Positions 42,475 to 51,780 of a stretch of DNA of 64,000 nucleotides are shown here, in pieces. The position numbers were made by a program, and so were the translations under genes. A model generated the notes under the pieces. That model did not search any database. It worked only from the letters and a program-made list of their open reading frames with translations, and was not told where the DNA came from. This stretch comes from Kordia sp039026955 (GTDB lineage: Bacteria; Bacteroidota; Bacteroidia; Flavobacteriales; Flavobacteriaceae): NCBI GenBank assembly GCA_039026955.1, contig JBCCLH010000002.1, forward strand, positions 62,001-126,000. Direction: 5' to 3'. Numbering within the stretch: the first letter of the stretch is position 1; each line of letters starts with the position of its first letter.

Positions 42475-45168
42475 TTAGGCAAAAGGTAGCGTAAAAACAA
42501 GCGTTGCGCCATTTTTTCTCCCTTTTTTTGCCCATATTTTTCCACCGTGTTTTTCTACAATTTGTTTCGTAATGGCAAGTCCCAATCCGCTCCCTTGCGG
42601 TTTGATGGTATTTTGGTGTTTTGACTGGTAAAATTTATCAAAAATATAGTCGTGATCTTCGGCCGGAATTCCTTTGCCATTGTCCCTTATCATGATCTCA
42701 ACTTCCCCATTTCCGCGCTTTAAATCTATGGTAACATTGCCTTCCGTTTTAGGACAAAATTTGATGGCATTTGACAATAAATTGGTCAAGACTTGCAGAA
42801 TGCGATCTTCATCGTATGGAAGAATAATAGTATGTACCGTTTTGTTGTGAATTTTTATATTTTTTTTCGCAGCAATGTGTTCAATACTACTCACCGCTTT
42901 TTGAATGGTTTTTTGTAAATCTTTTGCGTGAAGATCTAAATGCAAACGACCAGTTTCTAGCTTTTCAAAATCCAGAATATTGTTGATCAATCGCGCCAAG
43001 CGATCAGAGTCTTGGAGAATATTTTTAAGGAACTGATTTTTCATCTCTTTCGGCATGTCATCATCGTCGTCCATCAAAAGTTCTGTAGCAGCGCGAATTC
43101 CTGTGATGGGTGTTTTTAATTCGTGTGCAACCGTATCTAAAAATTCATCTTTTTGTTTGTCTTTGGTGATGAGTTCTTCATTGGCTGTTTTTAGTTTGGA
43201 CGAAAGTTGTGAGAGTTCTTCCGACTTTTCACGCAGCACTTTGTTATTGACTATGTTTTCTTTGGATTCTTCTAAAATCTTCAACACTTCTACCAAACTG
43301 ATTTGTTCTTCCTTCACCACACTCGCAATAAGTATTTTCGCGGAAGCGCCACCAATACTTCCTGTTAGGAGTTTTTCAGAAAAGTTGATCAATCGCGCAT
43401 CGGCTAATTGTGTATTGGGTGATAGATTGTATTTGGTAAAAAATATTTTTAATGCACGTGTCGCCCGTTGTTCGCCCAAGAAACGTACCAACACATTTTT
43501 AATGTCTGCTACATAGGCTTCACCTTTCCAAACCAAGGCACTGTCTTGCAAGGTAGAAAAGTTACGACTGTCCACAAACATTTCTGCATAGTTACGTTCG
43601 CGGTAATTTCCTTTCGCGATTAACGAAAAGACCAAATAACACAAAATGTTACAACTCATACTCCAAAAGAAGGCATGTGCTGGCGGACTTAAAAAGTCAA
43701 TTCCGAATAATTCATAGGGTTTTAACCAAGAAATTCCGTTGAGTCCGTATTGAATAAAATCGTCCGTTCCTGTGTAAGCTTGTACGATGAATGGTAAAAT
43801 GAGTGTGTATACTGTGATCAACGTTCCTACTAGGATTCCGATGATTGCTGCTTTTGAAGCACCACGATTCCAGAACAATCCTATGAAAAAGGAAGGTGCT
43901 AATTGTGAGATGATGACAAACGAAATCAATCCGATCGAATACAGTGATAGTTCTTTGGAAAAGGAGACATAGAAAAAATAGGCACCTATGATGATTAAGA
44001 AGATCGAAATTCTACGAATGTTTTTGATGTATTTTGAATTGCGTTCGGTTTGATTTTGGCTGAATTTATCTAAAAAACCATACGGAATGATCAGGTTGTT
44101 ACTCACCATCGTAGATAACGCCAAAGTAGACACAATCACCATGGAAATGACAGCCGAGAATCCTCCCAAAAAGACCAAAGTCGCTAAAAACGAATTGCCA
44201 TTTTCCAGCGGAAGCAACAAGGTATAATATTCTGCATTTTGCGTACTTCCAAAAGTTAGTTTTCCTGCCCACGCAATAAAAATCACGAAAAAGTTAAAGA
44301 GCAATAAGTAGAGTGGAAATAACCAAATTGCTTTTTTTAAATGTTTTTCCCGAGAATTTTCTAATACAGATACTTGAAATTGTCTCGGCAATAGAAAGAT
44401 TGCAATGAATGCTAGTGATATCATGAAAAACCAATCAAAACCGTTTTCTACACTTCCCAATGTGATGAGTTCTTTGAAGTTTTCCATACTGGCGGACATT
44501 TGGTTGTAGATATCTGTGGTTCCATCAAACAGATAAAAAGTAATATACACACCAATAATCAGGAAGAAAACTAGTTTGATGATCGATTCAAACGCTACGG
44601 AGGCAATGATTCCGCGGTGTTTTTCAGAAGCATCTGTGTTTTGTGTCCCGAAAAAAGTTGCAAATATCGCCAAGAGCAATGCTACATAAAACGTAGAATG
44701 GTCAAATACAGACGTAGAAATATAACTGGTTTCATCTGCCATGATTTCAAAGGTTTCTGAAACCGCTTTGAGCTGAAGCGAAATATACGGAAGCGTTCCG
44801 AGTAAACACACAATGGTGACGAGTGCACCTAAAAATCGATTGTTTCCGTAACGAAGTGAAATGAAATCTGCAATGGAAGATATTTTATGCTGCTTCGAAA
44901 TCCGGATAATTTTCCGTAGCACAATAATCCACAACGGTGCTGCAATGACTGGTCCGAGGTAAATCGGTAAAAAGTTAATTCCTGAATTAGCTGCAATTCC
45001 GATACTTCCATAATACGTCCACGCGGAACAATATACCGCCAATGAAAATGTGTACACATATGGATTGTTCACCCATTTGCTTTGTCGTCTTTTTTCCGCC
45101 AAAAATGCCACGTAAAATAGTACGGCTAAGTAACTTATGATGATAAAAACGAGTGTGTAATTATTCAT
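42475..45168 (-). CDS. Sodium:solute symporter-histidine kinase fusion (CbrA-like)
   Basis: An 897-residue sensor. The first 500 residues are a 12-13-helix SSS-type symporter domain (FLPIYLGPVIAAPLW, SLRYGNNRFLGALV and AKSFFIGLFWNRGAS-like parts). A linker of about 140 residues with a coiled coil (EKSEELSQLSSKLKTANEEL) joins it to the kinase: H-box VAHELKTPITG near residue 680, N-box LLSNAIKFCP, G1 DNGKGIP, G2 GSGLGLAI. In CbrA-type sensors the transporter part perceives or carries substrate and the kinase controls carbon-use genes. Beside ActP and two acyl-CoA synthetases, a short-chain acid is the likely signal. Confidence 0.93.
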   Translation of the reverse strand: MNNYTLVFIIISYLAVLFYVAFLAEKRRQSKWVNNPYVYTFSLAVYCSAWTYYGSIGIAANSGINFLPIYLGPVIAAPLWIIVLRKIIRISKQHKISSIADFISLRYGNNRFLGALVTIVCLLGTLPYISLQLKAVSETFEIMADETSYISTSVFDHSTFYVALLLAIFATFFGTQNTDASEKHRGIIASVAFESIIKLVFFLIIGVYITFYLFDGTTDIYNQMSASMENFKELITLGSVENGFDWFFMISLAFIAIFLLPRQFQVSVLENSREKHLKKAIWLFPLYLLLFNFFVIFIAWAGKLTFGSTQNAEYYTLLLPLENGNSFLATLVFLGGFSAVISMVIVSTLALSTMVSNNLIIPYGFLDKFSQNQTERNSKYIKNIRRISIFLIIIGAYFFYVSFSKELSLYSIGLISFVIISQLAPSFFIGLFWNRGASKAAIIGILVGTLITVYTLILPFIVQAYTGTDDFIQYGLNGISWLKPYELFGIDFLSPPAHAFFWSMSCNILCYLVFSLIAKGNYRERNYAEMFVDSRNFSTLQDSALVWKGEAYVADIKNVLVRFLGEQRATRALKIFFTKYNLSPNTQLADARLINFSEKLLTGSIGGASAKILIASVVKEEQISLVEVLKILEESKENIVNNKVLREKSEELSQLSSKLKTANEELITKDKQKDEFLDTVAHELKTPITGIRAATELLMDDDDDMPKEMKNQFLKNILQDSDRLARLINNILDFEKLETGRLHLDLHAKDLQKTIQKAVSSIEHIAAKKNIKIHNKTVHTIILPYDEDRILQVLTNLLSNAIKFCPKTEGNVTIDLKRGNGEVEIMIRDNGKGIPAEDHDYIFDKFYQSKHQNTIKPQGSGLGLAITKQIVEKHGGKIWAKKGRKNGATLVFTLPFA

Positions 45169-45355
45169 AATGACGTTTTAATACTATGTATGAGATAATG
45201 ACCGACAGTAACCACACTGAAAATATGGAAAAGTAAAATGTGGGAATCCCTAAAAAAGCTCCTCCGAGGTTAAAGGTCAGCACAAAAGGCACATTGAATA
45301 CTAAAAACAACGCAATGGCGAGCACCACTAGTTTTTGTTCGTGTCGTTTTTTCAT
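45161..45355 (-). CDS. Small DUF3311-like membrane protein
   Basis: A 64-residue protein with two hydrophobic segments (QKLVVLAIALFLVFNVPFVL and FYFSIFSVWLLSVIISYIVL). The N-P motif after the first segment and GIPTFYF before the second resemble DUF3311, a small partner of SSS transporters. It overlaps the transporter-kinase gene by 8 bases, consistent with that. Confidence 0.68.
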   Translation of the reverse strand: MKKRHEQKLVVLAIALFLVFNVPFVLTFNLGGAFLGIPTFYFSIFSVWLLSVIISYIVLKRHYE

Positions 45356-45551
45356 GCGTTTGTGTATCGTTTTAAAAAATTATCCGCTTTAGGCTAATAT
45401 ACCTAAAAATTTAAAAATTGTGAATGTTTCTAATCTTCGTACGTGTATTTATCATTTTTACAAACAAAACTAAAATTTCGATAGAAGCTTGTGAACCTGA
45501 GTTCGATTTATAATTTAATTCACAACTCTGATTTTCATAAAGTTACGTTAA

Positions 45552-45626
45552 TGTCAAATCGAGCGCAGTCGAGATTACTTTGAAGTTATCAATTCTTAGC
45601 TGTTCTCGACTGCGCTCGAACTGACA
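45552..45626. repeat. Inverted repeat with GAGCGCAGTCGAGA ends, copy 2 (75 bp)
   Basis: Ends TGTCAAATCGAGCGCAG and CTGCGCTCGAACTGACA are identical to those of the copy at 29982-30057; the middle 30 bases differ. Same orientation as copy 1. Confidence 0.75.
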
Positions 45627-45700
45627 ATAGTTTTTTTATTAATCGAACTCAGGTTGTGAGTTACGCTCGGTAGCTACACTAAGACCAAATCAATCATAAA

Positions 45701-45730
45701 AAAAGGATCGTTTGAGACAACGATCCTTTT
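45701..45730 (-). terminator. Terminator of the ActP gene
   Basis: A 12-bp perfect stem (AAAAGGATCGTT/AACGATCCTTTT) with a 6-base loop follows the ActP stop by 55 bases on the minus strand and ends in a T-rich run. It can also end transcription from the other side. Confidence 0.85.
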
Positions 45731-45785
45731 CTCCTATTAAACTTATTCCTTAATCTCACAAAAGTGAAATGACTGAAATATTTGA

Positions 45786-47561
45786 TTAATGCGCTACAGC
45801 TTCTCCGGCTCCAGAAGGGATTCTGATATTTTCTACCATTTCCTGTACATCTTGTGGTGGTGGTGCCGTCATTCTTGAAACGATTACTGAAACGACTACG
45901 TTTACAAGCATTGCGATAGTTCCGAATCCTTCTGGTGAAGTTCCAAACCACCATTCGCTTTTTGGCAGTGGCTCCATCACACCAATTAATCCTGTTTTGT
46001 ATACGATCATGTAAATCAACATTAACGAAATTCCCACAATCATTCCTGCAATCGCACCTTGTTTGTTCATTCGTTTGTCAAAGATTCCCAAAATGATGGC
46101 TGGGAAGAATGACGCGGCGGCAAGCCCGAATGCCAAGGCGACGACGGCGGCGACAAATCCTGGTGGATAGATTCCGAAGAGTCCTGCGATTACTACTGCA
46201 AAAACGATAGAGATTCTCGCCCACTTTAATTCACCTTTGTCAGAAATATTTGGGTTGATTTGTTTTTTGATTAAATCGTGAGAGATGGATGTTGAGATTA
46301 CCAATAACAATCCTGCTGCGGTTGATAATGCTGCTGCCAATCCTCCGGCGGCTACTAAGGCAATGACCCAATTTGGCAACTTCGCAATTTCCGGATTTGC
46401 CAATACCATGATGTCTCTATCCACATATAATTCGTTCATTTCTGTTGCTTTTGCATTCGATACTAAACGTTCTCCGTGTGCACCTCTTTCATTGGTATAT
46501 TTTGGTTTTCCATCTAATGCTGATCCTGCAACATATTGAATTTTTCCATCACCATTTTTATCTGCCCAAGCGATTAATCCCGTGTTTTCCCAGTTTTTAA
46601 ACCATTCTGGAATTTCTGAATATTGTTTTTCGCTTACTGTTTCAATTAAGTTCGTTCTAGAGAATACAGCAATTGCAGGTGCTGTGGTGTATAAAATAGC
46701 GATCAATAATAATGCATATCCTGCAGATTTACGTGCATCTTTTACTTTTGGTACTGTGAAGAAACGTACGATTACGTGTGGCAATCCTGCAGTTCCTACC
46801 ATTAATGCCAAGGTAATGGCAAATACGTCCCAAGTAGATTTGGTTCCGCTGGTATATTCGTTAAATCCGAGTTTGGTGTGTAATTGATCTAAGTGATCCA
46901 ATAAAGGAACTCCTTCTGCGATTTCTCCTCCCATTCCGATTTGTGGAATGATGTTTCCTGTCATTTGCATAGAGATAAAGAAAGCTGGCACCATAAACGC
47001 GAAGATTAACACACAGTATTGTGCTACTTGCGTATACGTGATTCCTTTCATTCCTCCCAAAAAGGCAAAAGTTAATACCACTGCCATTCCGATGATTACT
47101 CCCAGATTGATATCTACTTGTAAGAATTGCGAGAATACAATTCCCACACCACGCATTTGTCCTGCTACATAGGTAAACGAAACAATTAATGCGCAGATTA
47201 CGGCAACCGTTCTAGCGGTGTTTGAGTAATACCGATCTCCAATGAAATCAGGTACTGTAAATTTTCCAAATTTTCGTAGATACGGTGCTAAGAGAAGTGC
47301 CAAGAGTACGTATCCTCCAGTCCATCCCATTAAGAATACAGAACCGTCATATCCCATAAAAGAGATCAATCCTGCCATGGAGATGAATGACGCTGCACTC
47401 ATCCAATCGGCTGCTGTTGCCATCCCGTTTGCCAATGGAGAAACGCCTCCACCTGCTACGTAAAAGTCTTTTGTTGAACCTGCTCTGGCCCAAATTGCTA
47501 TTCCAAAATATAGGGCGAACGTTATCCCTACTAATATCCAAGTCCACGTTTGTACACTCAT
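45786..47561 (-). CDS. actP: Cation/acetate symporter
   Basis: A 591-residue SSS-family permease with 13 predicted membrane segments. FYVAGGGVSPLANGMATAADWMSAASF near the start and GGMKGITYTQVAQY are the ActP/SSS hallmarks. A large extracellular loop (residues about 320-395, including DKNGDGKIQYVAG) occurs, as in Bacteroidota members. It imports acetate and other short acids with Na+. It lies 28 bases after the DUF4212 gene. Confidence 0.93.
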   Translation of the reverse strand: MSVQTWTWILVGITFALYFGIAIWARAGSTKDFYVAGGGVSPLANGMATAADWMSAASFISMAGLISFMGYDGSVFLMGWTGGYVLLALLLAPYLRKFGKFTVPDFIGDRYYSNTARTVAVICALIVSFTYVAGQMRGVGIVFSQFLQVDINLGVIIGMAVVLTFAFLGGMKGITYTQVAQYCVLIFAFMVPAFFISMQMTGNIIPQIGMGGEIAEGVPLLDHLDQLHTKLGFNEYTSGTKSTWDVFAITLALMVGTAGLPHVIVRFFTVPKVKDARKSAGYALLLIAILYTTAPAIAVFSRTNLIETVSEKQYSEIPEWFKNWENTGLIAWADKNGDGKIQYVAGSALDGKPKYTNERGAHGERLVSNAKATEMNELYVDRDIMVLANPEIAKLPNWVIALVAAGGLAAALSTAAGLLLVISTSISHDLIKKQINPNISDKGELKWARISIVFAVVIAGLFGIYPPGFVAAVVALAFGLAAASFFPAIILGIFDKRMNKQGAIAGMIVGISLMLIYMIVYKTGLIGVMEPLPKSEWWFGTSPEGFGTIAMLVNVVVSVIVSRMTAPPPQDVQEMVENIRIPSGAGEAVAH

Positions 47562-47589
47562 GTTTTTCTATTTTTAAAGTTAGTTAGGG

Positions 47590-47850
47590 TTACTCGTCGA
47601 AACCGTATTTTTTGTCTAATTTGTTCATTAATCGCACGTACACGAAGATGAGAATTACGAATACGTAGATAGATCCTTGTTGTGCAAACCAGAAACCTAG
47701 TTTGAATCCGCCAAGTTTAAATTCGTTCAATGCTTCTCTGAATAGAATCCCACAGCCGTAGGATACTATAAACCATATGGATAATAGGATGAGAAGATAT
47801 CTGAGATTTTCTTTCCAGTACGCTTTTGCGCGTTGTTGTTTATCGGTCAT
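47590..47850 (-). CDS. DUF4212 small membrane subunit
   Basis: An 86-residue protein with two membrane segments (LLILLSIWFIVSYGCGIL and FVILIFVYVRLM). The AYWKENLRYLLILL start and FWFAQQGSIYVFV are the DUF4212 signature. It usually precedes the ActP gene as a companion subunit, as here. Confidence 0.92.
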   Translation of the reverse strand: MTDKQQRAKAYWKENLRYLLILLSIWFIVSYGCGILFREALNEFKLGGFKLGFWFAQQGSIYVFVILIFVYVRLMNKLDKKYGFDE

Positions 47851-47863
47851 AATTGGTACGTTT

Positions 47864-49108
47864 TTATAGGTAAATCATGGCTTGTAGCGTAAGTGTCCCT
47901 ACTGCATCCGCATTACCATATTTTGTATTGAAATATTCTAAACTTAGTTTTGAGTGGTGTCCGCTCATGTATGCATTTATTCCAATTCCAAAAGAAGTTG
48001 CATTGTCATCAATGGCGTCTACTTGTCTTGTATCAAATTGCACATACGGTTGGAATTTTGTTGCCTTTTCAGTAGCTAACATATATCCAACATGTCCGTG
48101 AAGTAGCGAACCTGTTTCATACGTTCTTCCTAAAGTGAAGTTTTCTCCGTAATCGCTGAATTGTGCGAGTGCGTATGCTGTAATTGCTGCGCCTTTTCCT
48201 CCAATTGGTGCATCGTAAAAAGCATCAACGGCAAAGATTGATACATCTTCTCCTGATAATTGTCCCGCCGAATCTGCAATTACAGAACCTTTTGGATGGA
48301 AGAAGAACCCTGCTCCAACATTGAAGACTTTTTTACCTCCTAAATAACTTCCCACTTTGTATGGTAAAAAGTTTGATTCCTGATCTAAGAAGTTGAAGTC
48401 GAAGTATCCTGCGTAGGTTCTTCCTGCATCTTTTGAACCTAGTAAACGTCTTCCTGCGTATACTGCTGGACCTCCGTTTGTAGGAGTTACACTTTCTTGT
48501 AAGTTGTTAGTAACCGCATCGTTGATAGAAACGCGGTATTGTAATTTTCCAAATTTACCTTTTAGATATACTCCCATGTGACGTGCAAATTGATCGGAAA
48601 GTCCAATCGTAGCCCAAGCTTGACGCTGGTTGTCGAGTGTCATCATGTTTAATGTACTTTGATTGTTGGCTCTTGAAATACCGTTCCAATAGTGTAAACC
48701 ACCACCAATTGCGTGATCTTTAGTAAGAGTGAATTGTCCCCAAACATCGTGGAAGAAGAGTTGCGAACTGTCGCCTTTTCCAGTTGGTGATAGATTGTCT
48801 CCATTCAGACTGTTGAGTCCAAAGTGTGTAAGAATTAAGAAGCGTTTGTTGATTTGCGCATACATAAGTACACGTGCTCTTCGCAGACTAAAGTTTAGAT
48901 CGCTTTGTTCGTTTCCGTTGGCGTCTAAAGGTCTGTCTGAATTGTGTTGTGCCCAAATCTGTGCCCAAGAGATGATGCGGAAGTATTTAGAACCGTCTTC
49001 GTTCAATTTTACTTTCATTCCGCCGGTGTAATCTGGCGCTCCTTGAGCGTTTGAGTATTGGAAAGAGATGAAAAATAATCCTACCAATAATAGCGTTAGT
49101 TTTCTCAT
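47864..49108 (-). CDS. Outer-membrane porin
   Basis: A 414-residue beta-barrel protein with a signal peptide (LLLVGLFFISFQYSNAQ). It is rich in alternating aromatic strands (YFRIISWAQIWAQHNSD, LRRARVLMYAQINKRFLIL, YRVSIND) like OprP/OprO-type porins and ends in a hydrophobic strand (LTLQAMIYL), the usual barrel C-terminus. It precedes DUF4212/ActP by 13 bases, so it probably admits short-chain acids through the outer membrane. Confidence 0.85.
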   Translation of the reverse strand: MRKLTLLLVGLFFISFQYSNAQGAPDYTGGMKVKLNEDGSKYFRIISWAQIWAQHNSDRPLDANGNEQSDLNFSLRRARVLMYAQINKRFLILTHFGLNSLNGDNLSPTGKGDSSQLFFHDVWGQFTLTKDHAIGGGLHYWNGISRANNQSTLNMMTLDNQRQAWATIGLSDQFARHMGVYLKGKFGKLQYRVSINDAVTNNLQESVTPTNGGPAVYAGRRLLGSKDAGRTYAGYFDFNFLDQESNFLPYKVGSYLGGKKVFNVGAGFFFHPKGSVIADSAGQLSGEDVSIFAVDAFYDAPIGGKGAAITAYALAQFSDYGENFTLGRTYETGSLLHGHVGYMLATEKATKFQPYVQFDTRQVDAIDDNATSFGIGINAYMSGHHSKLSLEYFNTKYGNADAVGTLTLQAMIYL

Positions 49109-49217
49109 TGTTGTTAAAAGGGTTAGTTAATGTTACATTGGTTTTGTGTGCAGCACTAAACTCTGAAAAACAATGAGATAATGAAAAATAACTATATTTT
49201 TTTGCTAATTTACTATA

Positions 49218-49637
49218 CTAGTCTTTGAAACGCTCCCATTTTATCAACATAAACTTATCCCCCAATTCTGTTACAATTACACCTGCACCTTTAATGTTTT
49301 CCGCATTTTGAAAGTAGGTTCCTAACTCGTCTGCGTTCAAAATTTTGTATGTAGGATGATAACTAGAGTTGTACGGGCGTTTGACATTGTACTTCTTCAC
49401 CCAATTCATGATACTCACATGCGATATTCCTAAAATACGCTCGATTTCACGATAGGTTAACCCTTCTAAATATAACTGAAGTGACTTGTTGACATAGTAA
49501 TCATCAATCTTCTTTCCTAGTTTGTTTACCGAGAAAAAATACCCGCATTTTTTACATTTGTATCGTTGACGATTGTTTACGATGCCACTTTTTATATATT
49601 GATCTGAACCACAGTTGGGACATAAGTCTATTTTCAT
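49218..49637 (-). CDS. Zinc-ribbon helix-turn-helix protein (IS1 InsA-like), likely domesticated
   Basis: A 139-residue protein. The zinc ribbon is C-P-N-C ... C-K-K-C in the first 32 residues; an HTH follows in LEGLTYREIERILG, then ISHVSIMNWVKKY. This is the InsA/IS1595 N-terminal arrangement. The rest has no DDE catalytic residues, no second reading frame for a transposase follows, and no terminal repeats are seen, so a mobile element is unlikely. It lies 109 bases upstream of the porin gene in the same direction and may regulate the acetate genes. Confidence 0.75.
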   Translation of the reverse strand: MKIDLCPNCGSDQYIKSGIVNNRQRYKCKKCGYFFSVNKLGKKIDDYYVNKSLQLYLEGLTYREIERILGISHVSIMNWVKKYNVKRPYNSSYHPTYKILNADELGTYFQNAENIKGAGVIVTELGDKFMLIKWERFKD

Positions 49638-49811
49638 ATATAGTAATTTAGCATAAATATATTAATTTAGCAACAAAAGCGAAAAATTATATAGTATATT
49701 AATCAAAAAGTAGTCTATTTTAACATATTTCTGCAAGATTTTGAGAATCCAAAATTGTATACAATAGCATTGAAAAAAAGTAGTTAGTAATATAAGTGTA
49801 TCTTGTTTTTT

Positions 49812-50870
49812 ATGGAAACCGAACCGTTTGTTGTCAGTATTGGAATTACGATCGTGTTGTTTTTTGCAACCTTATTGCTAACTTCACAAAAGTATAAAAG
49901 TCGTCCAAACCGCTTTTTGGCGGCTTCTCTTATTACATTATCACTTTTAATGCTGCGTATTCATTCAGTATTAGAAGGAACTATTTTTAGTGAGCTATTG
50001 GATTTTTTACGAATTGAATATGTATTTGCTGTTTTTTTATACATATACATTCTTGAAATTTTGAACGTAAAAATTCCCAAGATCACTTTGATTTTACTGT
50101 TTTCTCCTTTCTTATTCTTTTCTTCATTGTATCTTTTTAGTCACGTTTTTGAAGGAACTCTTGAGCATATACTAGAAATCACCGAAGGTTTTGAAACGTA
50201 TATGGTGATTGGCTTTAATATGTTTGTCATCACCTCAGCAATTGTAAAAGTATATCAAAGCTCCGTAGCCATGCGTTTAAAAAAATGGTTGTATTTGATT
50301 TCGGCTAGTTTACTTGCCGTCATGTTATTCTTTTTGATGTTGGAGTTTGCCGAATTGCTATTTGACGTAAATTTTTGGGATTCTTTTGGTATTGTGATGA
50401 CCTTATTTTTTGTGGGAACTTCGTATGTTGGCATTCAACAGTTACAAATTCAACAAGAACAGGAAGCCATTCAGAAAGTTTACAGAAGTACTAAAAAAAG
50501 TGACGTTTCTACCAAAAGTGCGGTCACACTGAATCATTATGCCCAAATGCAGGCATTGATGCTTGATGAACAATTGTTTAGAGAAGCTTCTCTCGACAGA
50601 GAAGTTTTTGCAGAAAAATTAGGTCTCAGCGCGAGTTCTGTCACCCGAATTCTTAAAGAAGAAGGACAAACTAACTTTAAAGATTTTATCAATCATTACA
50701 GAATTCAGCTTGCTAAAGAAATGCTTATCGACGTACGTTTTCATGTTTTTTCTTTGGAAGCTATTGGCAAAGAAGCTGGTTTTAAGTCGAGAAGTACCTT
50801 TTATGAGACGTTTAAAAAAGAAGTAGGTATTTCGCCAGGAGCCTTTAAAAAGAACGCATGTGTCCTATAA
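49812..50870 (+). CDS. Membrane-bound AraC-family regulator
   Basis: A 352-residue protein. The first 210 residues hold about seven hydrophobic segments; the C-terminal AraC domain has RILKEEGQTNFKDFINHYRI, then FSLEAIGKEAGFKSRSTFYETFKK in the second helix-turn-helix. The start at the ATG (49812) follows a TTG alternative at 49803. This seven-helix/AraC type is common in flavobacteria. The next gene, an SGNH lipoprotein, is a possible target. Confidence 0.88.
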   Translation: METEPFVVSIGITIVLFFATLLLTSQKYKSRPNRFLAASLITLSLLMLRIHSVLEGTIFSELLDFLRIEYVFAVFLYIYILEILNVKIPKITLILLFSPFLFFSSLYLFSHVFEGTLEHILEITEGFETYMVIGFNMFVITSAIVKVYQSSVAMRLKKWLYLISASLLAVMLFFLMLEFAELLFDVNFWDSFGIVMTLFFVGTSYVGIQQLQIQQEQEAIQKVYRSTKKSDVSTKSAVTLNHYAQMQALMLDEQLFREASLDREVFAEKLGLSASSVTRILKEEGQTNFKDFINHYRIQLAKEMLIDVRFHVFSLEAIGKEAGFKSRSTFYETFKKEVGISPGAFKKNACVL

Positions 50871-50972
50871 TCTTTCAGATAGAAGAATCTCGGACATCTA
50901 GATTTTTTATAGCATACTAAGCTTATCGAATCTTCGTAATCTTACCATACATTCGTTTAACATTAATTATTT

Positions 50973-51737
50973 ATGAGTATGATTTTTTTCAGAAAGATTT
51001 TTCACCTAGTAACTATCGTATCACTAACAAGTCTAGTAATTGCCTGTAGTTCGGACGATAATGGAACGACCAATCCGACGACACCGAATATGCCAAATGG
51101 AAGTACGATCAACATTATGCCTTTAGGAGCTTCACGAGTGGCTGGCGCACGACCGTTGTATGAAAGTTACCGATATGAACTTTGGAAGTTATTGCTTGAT
51201 GGCAATTATAATTTTGATTTTATTGGTACTGAAACAGATTCTGCCGATTATCCGATGTACAATGGACTAAGTTTTGATAGAAATCACGAAGGTCGTGGCG
51301 GAATTTCTTCAGGAGGAATTTTAGCAGAACTTGAAATTTGGCTGAATGATTTGACAGCGGTTCCAGATATTGTATTGTTTAGTTCGCCTGGTGGAAATGA
51401 TGGATTTACTGACTTGGAACAAACCGTTTCAAACGTAAACGCCATTATTGATATATTTCAAGCGCGCAATCCCAATTTAACTATCTTTTTAGAGTTGCCT
51501 GCGCCCGCACTTTCCAGTGAACAAACTCCAGAGTTTCTTGCTTTTTATAACATGGCATTGCAACGCATTCCGCAAATAGCAACTGCAAAAACGACGGCAA
51601 CTTCTTCAGTATTAACCGTAGATATGTCTACCAATTTTATAGATGCTTATTTAGCGGATGATGTACATTACAGTGAAGCAGGAGCAAGTTTTATTGCCAA
51701 TCGCTACCTTGCTGTTTTAGCGCCTATTTTACAGTAA
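50973..51737 (+). CDS. SGNH-hydrolase-like lipoprotein
   Basis: A 254-residue lipoprotein with signal MSMIFFRKIFHLVTIVSLTS, then LVIACSS (lipobox). Block I reads PLGASRVAG, with Ala-Ser in place of Asp-Ser; the Ser nucleophile remains but the acidic residue before it is lost. Block III is SSPGGNDGF and block V is DDVHYSE (Asp-x-x-His). The rest is a typical GDSL fold. It could be a weak or special esterase on polysaccharide acetyls. It follows the AraC gene by 102 bases. Confidence 0.82.
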   Translation: MSMIFFRKIFHLVTIVSLTSLVIACSSDDNGTTNPTTPNMPNGSTINIMPLGASRVAGARPLYESYRYELWKLLLDGNYNFDFIGTETDSADYPMYNGLSFDRNHEGRGGISSGGILAELEIWLNDLTAVPDIVLFSSPGGNDGFTDLEQTVSNVNAIIDIFQARNPNLTIFLELPAPALSSEQTPEFLAFYNMALQRIPQIATAKTTATSSVLTVDMSTNFIDAYLADDVHYSEAGASFIANRYLAVLAPILQ

Positions 51738-51780
51738 ATTGAATTAGTTACTAAGAAAAGTCAGATATTATGTCTGGCTT

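Larger units (their letters stand above)
45356..45785. other. Intergenic region between the kinase and ActP genes
   Basis: No gene in 430 bases. It holds the second GAGCGCAGTCGAGA repeat (45552-45626), the ActP terminator (45701-45730) and, near the DUF3311-like start, A/T-rich sequence that probably contains the promoter for the sensor operon. A flanking motif around each repeat end, GAACTCAGGTTGTGAGTTACG, is unexplained. Confidence 0.55.

Noticed and set aside
49218..49637. Active IS1-type insertion sequence
   Set aside because: Only the InsA-like part is present; there is no InsB catalytic frame and no terminal inverted repeat.
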